In this document: positions 40,979-52,247 of the stretch, one piece after another
Numbering within the stretch: the stretch's first letter is position 1
Layout: each line of letters starts with the position of its first letter
NCBI RefSeq assembly: GCF_964340395.1
Contig: NC_135555.1
Coordinates: 10,813,931 to 10,877,930 of the forward strand
From: Glandiceps talaboti
Taxonomy: Eukaryota > Hemichordata > Enteropneusta > Spengelidae
Direction: 5' to 3'
DNA: 64,000 bases
Position numbers and translations under genes: made by a program
Notes under the pieces: generated by a model
The model's database searches: none
The model's input: the letters and a program-made list of their open reading frames with translations, nothing else
What the model was told of the DNA's origin: nothing

Positions 40979-43900
40979 ATGCATGTCCGAATGCCTGAAG
41001 ACAGAAAAGGTGAAAGTGAAGATTTTATTAACAATGTACGCCACTCTGATGTCAGATATTATCACAAAATGACTACAAAGTTATACAATGTCAAGAGTCA
41101 AGACAGCGAAATGTTACATGTATTTCAAAGGTTAGTTTATTGTTTATTTCGTATGTCATGAACTGGTAAAAAGGGCAAACATTACACTTGGTGTTTGAAC
41201 AGTAATGGGTAGCTCGAGTGAATCTTTGGTTCACTCTTGTCGACCGTCTGTTGTGTTAAAGTGGAGACAATTCACATTTACTATGATATATATAGGCAAG
41301 AGAACATGATATATCCAAGAAATGAGTACCCTTTATTGATATTCAACCATAGACATAGATGTAGCATGATTCCCAAACACCCTAAATGGGAAGGGGTTTG
41401 TTGCTTCATTTTTTAAACTCTCCCTTCCACACACACTCAATACTTTTATTAACATGCCTTTTGGTCTGGCCTTACTAATCACTGTTGGTTGAAATATAAT
41501 GCCAAGTGTAGTTGAATGTATAAACCAGGATATATTATATAGAATAGAATAGAATCTTTATTGCATCTTAAAACTACATTCATCTGTGACAGTGTTTGGT
41601 GCCAGAACTAATACATGCATAAACTAGAGTAATATCAATATGGTTTATACTCTTTAGTGAAGCTGCTAAACATATTAATAATTACAGAAACTTGACAGAA
41701 GAACAACAATTTAAAGAAATAATGAGCAACAAAACTCTAATTATCGCACTTGGAAAATATATCAAACTTAGTAATATAAAAAGGGAGCACCACCTACAAA
41801 ATACTCATAATATATAATTTGAAATGTCTAATTACCCTTCATTATTATTTTTTCATTAATATTATGTTTCAACTCGTTGAATAGTTATTGTTGTTGTTTT
41901 GTTTTGTTTTGTAGTCTTTATTATGATATGTAATGTTACTTTTGAAAAGCCTATAAGTGTTATTATTATGATTTTTTTTCCCCCCAATTTTATTTTATTT
42001 GTACCTTTAACAAATCCCCAGGGTTTTGTTACGTGTAATCAATCAATAAATAAATATACAATGAACGTTAGGTTAGATAAATGTTATGTATTATTGTATA
42101 TGTTTCCTTATATATTTATTAGATGTTTATGTTTCTCAACAGGAAAGAATTGCCTTGCTTATTTAGATAATCACATTAAATGTTGTTTAAAAAAACAAAA
42201 TAACAAAAAACATACAATACATTTTTACTGAGAATACTAGCATTAATATTGCCACACACCTACACATCCATGACATTCAGGTATTTGTCCAATCTCTGAG
42301 GTCAAATGAAAGTAATTTCTCTTTAACAACACACTTATCTGTGATGATTAGGAATCCATTCTAACTAAGAGTTTTTAATCACTGCCTCTAACTTAATTAC
42401 CATGTTATTATGCACAGTGGAGTCATGATGGGTGAATGGTTAGTGTGACCGCCTTGGAATCTACAGGTTGCAGGTTTGAGCCCTGTCGCTGCCTGCTGTT
42501 TGTTTCTGAGTGGCTAAAGTCCTTGGGCAAGATTTGAACCACAACTGTGCCTCAGTCAACCCAACTGTATAATTGGGGACCTGGTAGGATGTAGGTTGCA
42601 ATGTGAAGGCTTTAATCCTATGCGCTTAAATGTGGAAAAGCGCTATATAAGAACCCAACATTATTATTACTATTATTATGTAAGCATAATATTTGAATAT
42701 GGGACAAGCTCACAAGATTTAAATTTAAATATAAATTTCTTCCTCACAGAAAACTTGATGATCCAGCTATATGATGTGAGAACAACAAACAAATAAAGAA
42801 AACTAGGTGAGAATAATTTTATCTTGATGCATTTCTGTAATGCTGGGGAATCAGAAAATTCATGTTCACCAATCATGCATAGCACTCTAAAACAGAGTTC
42901 TAGGTTGGAAGAGGCTTGTTGTATACTGGGGCTGAGCATTACTAGATTTCCAGGTTGTAATCAGGTATCATATCTGAAATATTCACCACTAGAGAAGTAT
43001 CTAAGAAGTATGTTATTTTATACTTACCAATAAAAAGTATAAAATCACATTATTAACAACAGAATTCACACTGTTAATACAGAGAGGTAACCATTTCAAG
43101 AATCTGCCCAAGCAATCAAGTATTTTTTTTGTTTTATTACTGTTTATTTTTCTCTCATAGAACAAAAAACATTTATAAGTACCAGGTATTACATTCGCAT
43201 CAACCACTTTCATAATTTTTAATATAGTACATAAATAATGTGTATGAATCTTATTTGAGTAAAATGATATTCTGGTGCAATGATTTAGTCAGAAACTTGA
43301 AAAAATCTTGACAGATGTTGTCATGCACTGTCTGGTAAATACATATCTCATTCTGACATATATGAGTACAAATGTCCACTGTTCTGCCATGTTTGTTCCA
43401 GTTCAATATTATTAGGTTTAAATTAATGTCCTTGTCTTCTTCTACATTTTGTCATCTTTTCTATTTGAAACAAGATGTAGCTGCTGCCATAGCTGTAGCT
43501 TTGAAAGTTTTTCCAGTCACTAACTGCAACAAAAGAGTTTTAATTTATCATTACATTTTACAAAAAATTCCTTGAATAGACTGTGTTAGTAGAAGGTTTC
43601 ACATGAAGGCACAGTTTTAAAAAGTCTCACCAATACACAGTCTCTCATAAAGTTAGTGTTTATTGGGGCAGTTATTTGTAAATGTAATGTCCAAATATGG
43701 TATATTCATCCACAGACAAGTGACTTATCATCGCAGGAAGCTACTTATACTCTGTTTACATCTCTATAACAGTTGGGGTTCACTGATTGGATGAACAACT
43801 TTTTGTGCTTATTAAAGGAATTTGACCAGATATGGTTTAGTTAAACACCACATTGGCATCTAGACTGCTGCCAGGTATCATGAACTGACAGACTAACACT

Positions 43901-46364
43901 TGGCAATGACCATAAAAGGTGTGTGCCATTTAAAATGATAATGTCTTTATATTGATCAATATGTAAAGATGTTCCTATAAAAACAAAGTTGAACACAATC
44001 ACAATAGCATAGTGTAGTGTAGTCATTAGTCAATCATAGCACAGTATAGAACAGTTCAGTAGGGTATGGTACAGTACTGTACAGTGCAATACAATACAGT
44101 ATAGCATAGCTATAGTATAGTATAGTATAGTATGGTATGGTATGGTATAGTATGGTATAGTATAGTATAGTATAGTATGGTATGGTATGGTATGGTATAG
44201 TATGGTATGGTATGGTATAGTATAGTATAGTATAGTATAGTATAGTATGGTATGGTATGGTATAGTATAGTATAGTATAGTATAGTATAGTATAGTATAG
44301 TATGGTATAGTATATTATGGTACAGTACAGTACAGTACAGTACAGTACAGTACAGTATAGTATAGTATAGTATAGTATAGAATAGTATAGTATGATATAG
44401 TACAGTATGGTACAGTACATTACAGTACAGTATAGTATAGTATAGTATAGTATAGTATAGTGTAGTATGGTATAGTACAGTACAGTATAGTATAGTATAT
44501 ATATAGTATATAGTATAGTGTAGTATAGTACCGGTATAAGTATAGTATAGTATAAGTATGGTATAGTATAGAACAGTATAGTACAGTACAGTACAGTACA
44601 GTACAGTACAGTATAGTATAGTATAGTATAGTATAGTATAGTATAGTATAGTATAGTACAGTACAGTACAGTATAGTATAGTATAGTATTGTATTGTATA
44701 GAATATTATGGTACAGCGCAATGCAGTAGAGAAATCTGTGATCGTGGGGATGTAGATGTAAGGACAGTTTGCAAACATTTAGGTGTAAGGAAACATCATG
44801 GTGAATATTTTGGTGTATGAACACATTGCGGCAAGCATTTAGCTGTAGTGAAAGTGAGCAAATGTAATACCGTGGAGCTATTGTACTTCTTGTCGCAGTG
44901 TAGTCAAACATGTATTAAAGAACTGCTATAACAATTAATGCTCATTGTGTTGTGATCCACATATTTTTTCAACATTAGTTCTTAATGTTTATCCATTAAT
45001 TTTATAAATTATTTATTTTATGCCATTCACAGGTATCAAGTGAAACTTGAGATAGGGGAGCTGAGGAAAAAACAATTGATACTGTTTAGAATGGGAGAAA
45101 TAAATCAAACAAGGTAAATATATGACAAGTCTAGTTGTAAATTGGTCACGTAAGAGAATTTCATACTACATTTTGGGAAATAGTTTCTGCATTTGTGAAC
45201 AACATCATTGTGTGGACAAATTTTAGGAAAATAACACCCTAGAAAATTCAGACATTTTTGTAGACTTTGCTTTCGGGAGAGTCAGTCATATCATACTTTC
45301 ACATCACAAAAGTTTCACATTTTTGCAAAGAAACACCAATTTGAATCTTACTTCACATGTTCATTGTTCTGTGATGCCTCATGGGAGTCAACAAACATGC
45401 ACATACATTTGATGAACAAGTAAATATTCATGACACCTTCGTACTTATTACTTTAAAAAAGTCATGAGTATTTATTGTTTATCTAATATTGTTTGTTAAC
45501 TCTGATGAGGCAATACAATAATTGTGAAACAAGTTAGTTTGGCATTTCTTGGCAATCTTGTGAAACCCAAACCCAAAGTTTTATGAAAATGGCCTTATTA
45601 CCTGGAGTGGTTATTCCCTTTTAAAGAATTTCCTGTGATTAAAAAACTGTCAAATGATATTTTTATAAGAATGTGGAGGTGTCATAACAACTATGAAGCA
45701 TATTACCTGGAATACACATTTAGTTCAGTATCAACAAAGTTGGCATTTAATCAGGAGTGTTTATCAATCTACAGGAACAAACAAGAAGAAATGACACTGA
45801 AATGAGAAACTAGTAGTAAACAATGTGGATATACAAACAGTCAGATACACAAACTAAATGTAGACAAAAAACACTCAAACTATTTCTTAGAACAGAAAGA
45901 TTTGGGAACCATGTACAACAAAAAGGAAAATATATGGTATGACCATCAAGTGTCCAACACATTAATAAATGTTCAACACATAATTTTGGTGGGGAACTAC
46001 AAATAAAATTCACTTTAGATAAAACTCAGATAGATTTACCTGCTTGCTGTCATTAAGAAAAGCATTGATGTATAGGAAATGTCTTGACTTACTTAATGTT
46101 AAGTGTGACTGTCTAGAGGTACATATTTTAATCCTTATTCAATATGATATTATGTTTTATGTCATCAATATCATAATAATAGAAGAATCTATAACACTTG
46201 ATACTATCTTGATTGATAATTCATTGTCAGTAAAGTTGGAATGTTCTTTCTTTTAACAGATCAGGTATGTCAAATTGGTTGGTGCTTTTGGATTTTACGA
46301 AGATAAACAAACAGGCCTTAGACTACCTCTTACAGATTGGCTAGGTGTGAGAGAGTCAAACTGA
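40979..46364 (+). CDS. Possible small three-exon gene of unknown function
   Basis: Exons 40979-41130, 45033-45113 and 46265-46364 join with two consistent phase-2 introns (donors AAAG|gttagt and CAAG|gtaaat; acceptors ttcacag and agatcag) and end at TGA. The product would be about 109 residues, containing EDRKGESEDFINNVRHSDV, YQVKLEIGELRKKQL and LRLPLTDWLGVRESN. An upstream frame from the ATG at 40825 (MSDDGKYSCN) is in the same phase only if a 34-nt GT-AG segment is removed, which is too short for a normal intron. An AATAAA at 48082 could end the transcript. I recognise no family; this could be chance. Confidence -1.
42413..42680 (+). mobile_element. tRNA-derived SINE, copy 1
   Basis: The head has a degenerate A box (TGGTTAGTGTGACCG) and B box (GGTTTGAGCCC). 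The body includes CTAAAGTCCTTGGGCAAGAT, TCAACCCAACTGTAT and GCGCTATATAAGAACC, and it ends in a (TTA)n tail. TTATTATG flanks it at 42405-42412 and 42673-42680, a possible 8-bp target duplication that partly overlaps the tail. Confidence -1.
44034..44700. repeat. Pentanucleotide array (ATAGT/ACAGT/ATGGT)n
   Basis: About 660 bp of 5-bp units arranged in homogeneous blocks of three variants. The minus strand stays open for over 200 codons (Tyr/Thr/Ile/Leu) only because of the repeat. Confidence -1.
45249..45590 (-). mobile_element. MITE-like hairpin element, copy 2
   Basis: Left and right halves are imperfect reverse complements (TGATGAACAAGTAAATATTC against ATGAGTATTTATTGTTTATC; GCCTCATGGGAGTCAACAAA against TTTGTTAACTCTGATGAGGC). 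The right end inverted matches the start of the element at 37371. Confidence -1.
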
Positions 46365-48547
46365 TGAAGACAATCACCTCAAAAGAGCCTGTCACTGTCA
46401 ACCGTACATATTTCAAACCCCTAAGACTCTAATACCTGTTGCAGTCATAAATAATTTTGTTAACTGACTACAGTTTATGAATGTACACATGTAGACAGTG
46501 ATACTTTATTTGTTTGTGACTGGCATGAAATGTATGTCTGTGCATAGGTTATCATTCCCACAAATCTTTGTCACAATATATATGTGTATCAAATTTGTGT
46601 TGTTACACATACATGTCAAAAACAGTGGAAAAATCTCGTTAGTCTTCATTAGTCAAGAAGTTTGAAAACTTCAAGTTATTGTTACTGATTAAAGTGTATG
46701 ACATCAATAAGCAATACTTCATAAATATAAATTATGGTACACAGTTTAGCCTAGAGACTTATCATCTCCACAATATAATGTTGAAAGTTTTTTGATATAC
46801 ATGTAATACACCAAATCAAGTCCCCACATTATGTAGTTCGATGTATCACTACTGATTATAGCTTAATGTATTTGGGTTCATACTCTCCTGAGTTTATATG
46901 TACATAGACAAAGAGTATTATGAAAGAAAGGCTTGAAATTAAAAAAATACTGTTTACAGTACTATTGTTGTGAAAGAATCTGTGAAACATTTCTTGAATG
47001 ATGGATTATGATCATCACAACTTGTCACTGAACAAAGTGAACTTTTCAAAATGTAACTACATGTATGGTACAATGTGCTGTCGTCTGTTAATGGTACATT
47101 GTATAGCCAGAGAACTTTTTTATTTTATTTTACTACACCTATACAATTAGTCATATTAACGTATTGTGATATCTTCAGAAAATAATTTTGAAAGCAAAGT
47201 ATTTTTTAAAAACGAAAATTTAGTGCAGACTTTTACAACTTTGTATGAATCTCAAAGGGGCACAGACAGAGTTTAGACAGTTTTTACTTTGGTTAGTAAT
47301 AAAAAATACTTGACATAAAACCATGGCTAAACTTATCAAGTATAGTGTTTACAACTATTCATGTAGCCATGATATGTCACTTTTTGCCAACCATCCAACT
47401 CATGTGTTGTTCATGTAATGACAGGGATTTCCTCAGATTTGTTTTTGATATGTACCAACAATTATATCATCAAATCTTTTTTATATTATACATTTAAATA
47501 CCAGGATTGAGTTATATCAGTATCAAGTAATGAATGAGTGTGCTTCAGTAGGTTGAATACAACATGTAACACTTCGTAGGCAACAAAAAACTGCATCCAA
47601 AAACCGTCTTAACTCAGCCTGTGCCCCTTTAAGCCTACCTTGGGTAGATTTTAGTAAAAAATAATTAGCATACAAGCGTAATATGACAATATCACATTAT
47701 CAAATCCGTTTTTTGTTGCATATATGTTGATGTATATATACATTTACAGTTTACACAGTCAAACTTGCTACATGTTCAAAACTGTAATTTGAAGAGAAAG
47801 AATGAACATGCGAGATTGTGAAATAAAATAGTTCAATGTGAGATAAAAAAAAAAACGACAACACATTGGTGACTATGGTGATTTATGAGAACACTTGATT
47901 TTGTGCATGTAATGATATTTATCAGATGTATTGTTATTAAAATATCAAAAAATTGGTAACTTTTCAAATCAAATTTAGAAATATGAAGTGTCTTTACTAA
48001 TTGGTAGACAAAGTTTTATGATGTAACATTCAGTGACTTTTGTGAAAATGCTATCTATATAAATTGCATCTACTGATCTAGAATAAATATTGTCACTTTG
48101 AGTTTGATTGACATGTGTAAGTTTGTGTGTCTTACCTTTGAGCGTTTACACTTATATATATGCCATGGCCCCAGGTACAAACACATATACTTGAGTTTTG
48201 TGTTGCTTTTATCCAAGATCAAAACTAGGTATACGTGTAAAACAATGTTTGTAGCACATTTTCTGAGACCATGATGTAGAAACGATCGAGTATGGCAGAA
48301 CAGCTGATGAACGTTGACCTGTACGGTATACGTGTAGCAGACGTCGACTCACATGAAGATCGTACTTGGATCCGGAGATAAGCCACAGCCAGAGTGATGT
48401 ATAATTCTGACCTACTAAACAAAAAATAATCGTCCCTGCCCCCAAAATATGAGGTTTTGAACCCCCAAAACCGGCCAAAACCCCCCGTATAACCCCTTCT
48501 CAAACTGAGGAATTGTGGGTAATTTTCGAGGTCAGGGGTCCACAGTA
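46365..48547. other. Non-coding AT-rich stretch
   Basis: No open frame or repeat of note. AATAAA at 48082-48087 followed by a T/G-rich stretch would suit a long 3' UTR of the possible gene upstream. Confidence -1.
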
Positions 48548-48779
48548 ACACTCGCGGTACGGCGAAGGTACACTAGTGGTACGCCACGCGCAGTAACAGA
48601 GCAGAGAGTTACGCTACGTAACTCCAACTCTCAGTTACGGAACGGAGTGTACTGCCGATGTAACTCTCTACACTGAGTAACTCGGCGGAGTGTACTTCTG
48701 AAAGATCTAGGTATACCCTTGTACCAGAGAAGCGAGTAACAGCGAAGGTACACGGGAGTACATCTAGAGTTACGCTTGT
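48548..48779. repeat. GTAC / GTAAC-GTTAC motif array, right
   Basis: About 17 GTAC or GTAAC/GTTAC motifs in 230 bp, the same architecture as the left array but largely different in sequence. It lies directly inside the right terminus. Confidence -1.
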
Positions 48780-48795
48780 GGGGAATTTGCGTGTG
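48780..48795 (-). repeat. Right terminal inverted repeat (16 bp)
   Basis: GGGGAATTTGCGTGTG, exact inverse of the left terminus at 40270-40285. Confidence -1.
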
Positions 48796-49011
48796 CAGTG
48801 TCAACTGAAGACAGCAGAATGGTCTCCCTCGGGGGCGTCACGCCTATGTCTGAAGAAATCCTAAGTAACACACGTGCACAACAGTGGGAAAATATATTGA
48901 CACAAAAGTTGTACTGATCAGCACAATAAGCTATACATGAATGTATACATTCTTTTATTTGATTTAATAAACCAAGTTTTAAAATCGACATGTACATATA
49001 TGTGTGCCCAT

Positions 49012-49017
49012 TTTATT
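49012..49017 (-). terminator. Poly(A) signal candidate of the BTB-kelch gene
   Basis: AATAAA on the minus strand about 80 nt past the stop codon. Another lies at 48954-48959. Confidence -1.
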
Positions 49018-49097
49018 TCCTTTCAGATTACATGCAGATTACATCTTTGAACAATGACAGTTGCAACCGAGAGCGAACGAGAGTGACATCGTGAACA

Positions 49098-50624
49098 TCA
49101 GTTTGAAAATATACATTTGGGCAAATCTACAAGGAAAGCGTTCATATTATGAGAGTTTGCTTTCATTTCTCGACAGTCGAATTTATTCGACACAAGATCT
49201 ATTGTCTGATTCCTGATATCGTACACAGCGGTGTAATCTGTTGCTACTCTGTAGAGGGCGCTATTCACAAACAGATATCGTGTTCCTGCAGTTGTCATTC
49301 TGTCAAATTTATCATTACGAATAACGTCCATCCACTTGACCTGACCAAGGTCACCGTCGTACCTCAAAATATTCAAGGAAAGTCCTTCCCCTGTTAAATT
49401 CTCGATGCTAGTAATTTTCTTGTATTCTGGTATCAGTACATGCGCTGTGTCACTGTCGCTGACTATAGCGCACCACAAGGGATTTCGAACGGCAGGCAGG
49501 GGAATTGGAGTCGACCATTTATCAAGGTGGGGGTCATATTCTACCACTGACATATCATCGAAAGGGGACTCAAAAAGAACCAGCAATTTATCCCGGCAAG
49601 CCGTGACCAAGTAGTCCGAATATTGCAGTGATAATTCATCAACGGGAAAATCTGGAACTGGCGCTGTCTCTTCCCACTGATCTTTCTTCGGATCATACCG
49701 ATGATGAATACCTAACCCGAACACGAAAACGAATCCAGCCGCAGCAGTAAAACGAATGTACGCCAAATCTTCAATTTCAATATTGAATGTGTACGGTTTA
49801 AATGTTGACCATTCACCTATTTTGCAGTTATACCGCAATGCTTTGTCGTAAACTACGCGTTTTGTAGATGTACTTGCATCGTTATAAACTGAACCACCTA
49901 TCACGTAAATGAAATGTTCCAGGCATGTGAGCAAAATTTTCGAGTTTGGTCGGCTGAAAATGGCGGGAAGTTTGGTCAGTTCTTTCCATTTCTTCTCGTT
50001 GCTGCAAAGGTAGCGGATGTGTGGATCGTACGCGTCTACTGTAACAGTTTCAGTTTCATTACCAGTGCTTGTCTGACTTCCGTCGATGCAAACTGCAACT
50101 ATCGCTTTTGTCTTCGCAAAAGGTAATTGTCGGATTGCCGTACGTTCTTCCTCCGTTAATTGCTGCTCAAAGTCGGCTGTCTCCTTCACCTGTAGGTAAT
50201 GGCTACTAATAAACTGTAGAACCAAGCTTCTTAATGGATCACAATTGTACTTGTGTGCGATTTGGGCAAAAGTGGTCCAATTACTTAGTGTAATATTTCC
50301 CCAAAGTGCTGTAAACACACCTCGCATTTGTAGGAAATCTGCCGCAGCGACTGTTTCTTCCAACAAACTTTCATTAAATTCGAGTTTTCCATTCTCGATG
50401 TAGCTAAACAAAATACTTGCAGCGTTGACTGTTGGAATCGACCCCTTCAGCTGAATTGTGTCGTCAAAATCTTCCCGCCAATTTCCAGACAGCATCAATC
50501 GAAAGTAGTCACTTGCAGACACAAGAGGGCGCCAAGAGACGTGGAATAGTTCGTCTTTCACCCGAATATGGATTTTCGTGTTTTCACAAAAAATGGCATC
50601 TTCAGTGTTAGTATTCACCTTCAT
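49098..50624 (-). CDS. BTB-BACK-kelch domain protein (KLHL-like), intronless
   Basis: A single uninterrupted 508-residue frame. Residues ~15-105 form a BTB/POZ domain (HIRVKDELFHVSWRPLVSAS, then YFRLMLSGNWREDF and LEETVAAADFLQM). Residues ~108-165 form a shortened BACK region (WTTFAQIAHKYNCDPLRSLV). Residues ~215-490 form kelch-type repeats recognised by YDPK.D.WEE.APVP, EYDPHLDKWSTP.PLP and FIYVIGGSVYN. Known: BTB-kelch proteins are substrate adaptors of Cullin-3 ubiquitin ligases; the BTB binds Cul3 and the propeller binds substrate. This one is shorter than usual (550-650), with a short leader before the BTB, an abbreviated BACK and degenerate glycines in several blades. The lack of introns suggests a retrocopy-derived or intronless paralogue, but the frame is intact. 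The family is certain; Cul3 binding and substrate are unknown. Confidence -1.
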   Translation of the reverse strand: MKVNTNTEDAIFCENTKIHIRVKDELFHVSWRPLVSASDYFRLMLSGNWREDFDDTIQLKGSIPTVNAASILFSYIENGKLEFNESLLEETVAAADFLQMRGVFTALWGNITLSNWTTFAQIAHKYNCDPLRSLVLQFISSHYLQVKETADFEQQLTEEERTAIRQLPFAKTKAIVAVCIDGSQTSTGNETETVTVDAYDPHIRYLCSNEKKWKELTKLPAIFSRPNSKILLTCLEHFIYVIGGSVYNDASTSTKRVVYDKALRYNCKIGEWSTFKPYTFNIEIEDLAYIRFTAAAGFVFVFGLGIHHRYDPKKDQWEETAPVPDFPVDELSLQYSDYLVTACRDKLLVLFESPFDDMSVVEYDPHLDKWSTPIPLPAVRNPLWCAIVSDSDTAHVLIPEYKKITSIENLTGEGLSLNILRYDGDLGQVKWMDVIRNDKFDRMTTAGTRYLFVNSALYRVATDYTAVYDIRNQTIDLVSNKFDCREMKANSHNMNAFLVDLPKCIFSN

Positions 50625-52196
50625 TTTTTACAGAGACGGAAAAAAGCGTTGTTTTAACCAGCTCTGCCCTAGCTGTATCAAAGTAACAATGCTTGTGAGG
50701 AAATATATATGAACACTTCTCGTGTGTACGTACGGCCTTATTCCCTTATCATTTGTAACACACGAACTGACTTCCTGTTGTGAAAAAATAATAAAAAGAG
50801 ACAGGTCAGATGTAGGACATTAAGTAGTGATATAATGCGTTTTCTCTAACACTGAATGTATTTAGTCAAATCAATTAGTTTACTCTCCAATCTGGTTAAG
50901 TTCCGTAAAATCGCCGTAATAATAATAATAGTAATGTTAGTTTTTATAGCGCTTTCCCACCCTGTGCTCAAAATTCTCCCTAATCTGCGGACCTATAATA
51001 TCATCAACTCCATTGGGAGCATACAATTCAAGCATTCACAATGCAACCTCTATCCTACCTGATCCCCAAATATACAGCTGGGTTGACAGCGGCACAATCA
51101 TGGTTCAAATCTTACCCCAAGAACTTTTAGTCATTCAGAAACAAACGGAATTGGCGAGGCTCAAACCCACAGTCCTACTGTTTCCAAGCCGACCACTCTA
51201 AATATATATCAATCATCATGATTCCATTAATATAAATACTGTAGCGTTGATTAAGAGCTTGCGATGGTCGGTATTCGTGGTGCCCTTTTAACCACAGACA
51301 ATGAAATATTTCTTGTTTGTGTTCAAACATAAAGAAAACGAGCCTCGTTGGGGCTACCACTTCCTAATATAAATGAATGGAATGGAATCGTCCCTTCCGG
51401 TATTTCCCAAACCTAATTTAATAAATATTATACCCGGTATATTATTTTCTAATTTAACCCAACATGCAGTCTAATTTTAGACCTGGCAGACTACATGTAT
51501 GTAATTAATGATTACAACCGACCCCGTGCAATATAAACTAAAAACAGGTCGTTGTAGCATGCATAAAAGTCAATGAATATTGATATGGCGTTCATTTGAA
51601 AAGACCATTAATTACTAGCTGCACTACGTAATTTCTGCCGCTTTTATTACAGTGTCTATACATTGAGAGTTACTGTAGCCGACCTAATTATAGTACCGGC
51701 CCTTTGTTCAGCGTCAGTGTTGATACGAACCGATAAAACACACAGAGAATATCAATCTGGTACTCTATCTGTCTCACTTAAAAATGACTAATTGCGATAA
51801 ATAACAAATTTTGTCACGGTCTGTAAACGTAACATTAAACAGGAAACACACAAATTTCGAGAAAATGACCGTAATGATGATTTTATATACGGACAAATGC
51901 AATTTTATTATATTTCACTGACTATAATGGTATCTATTGTTATGCAAATGATGTATTGATTGTGGGTAATGTTACACTACTGCACAATGTACATGTGTTA
52001 CACAGTATATAACGAGAAATGAGGGCCGTTTTGAGTGAAATTCGATAAATTAGTGTCATCATTTCTACAAAGTAAGAGTCAACTCACCGTATCAGCAGGC
52101 CTATTCTTGTAAATGACTCTGTTGGAAATATTGATTATTCCAGGCAAACATTATCGCGTTGAAATATAATTGGAAAGAGTAATACTGTATTGCACT
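50625..52196. other. Intergenic region
   Basis: Holds an inverted SINE at 50.9-51.2 kb. The rest, including the immediate upstream region of the BTB-kelch gene and 51.25-52.2 kb, shows no gene or repeat I can name. Confidence -1.
50916..51222 (-). mobile_element. tRNA-derived SINE, copy 2
   Basis: Reverse complement of the same family as 42.4 kb. It shares the B box (GGGTTTGAGCC), TGTTTCTGA.TG.CTAAA, AAGATTTGAACCA, TCAACCCAGCTGTAT, TAGGAT..AGGTTGCA and a (TTA)n tail. It is more diverged, with an insertion of ~40 bp before the GCGCTATA block. Confidence -1.
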
Positions 52197-52239
52197 GAAT
52201 GATAATGGTGGATGCATTTTATGTCAAATTATGATAACA

Positions 52240-52247
52240 TGACGTCA
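52240..52247. promoter_or_regulatory. Consensus CRE (TGACGTCA) in unit A
   Basis: Perfect CREB/ATF palindrome within a conserved block near the unit start, about 2.3 kb before the gene. Conserved at 56867 and 60704. Conservation may only reflect recent duplication. Confidence -1.

Larger units (their letters stand above)
40270..48795. mobile_element. Candidate 8.5-kb terminal-inverted-repeat element
   Basis: A perfect 16-bp inverted pair beginning CACACGC bounds two similar motif arrays. Subterminal repeat arrays next to short termini starting CAC are known from CACTA/EnSpm and Chapaev-type DNA transposons; assignment to either is inference. I could not see a clear target-site duplication or a transposase. 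The interior holds a SINE, a MITE and a long pentanucleotide array, so if it is an element it is old and contains nested insertions. The alternative is two independent copies of a short repeat in opposite orientation. Confidence -1.

Noticed and set aside
44034-44911. Long minus-strand frames of Tyr/Thr/Ile/Leu
   Set aside because: Pentanucleotide array artefact without start context, domain or splice signals.
48209-48551. 108-codon minus-strand frame near the right motif array
   Set aside because: Overlapping frames of similar length exist, the composition is not protein-like, and nothing links it to a transposase.
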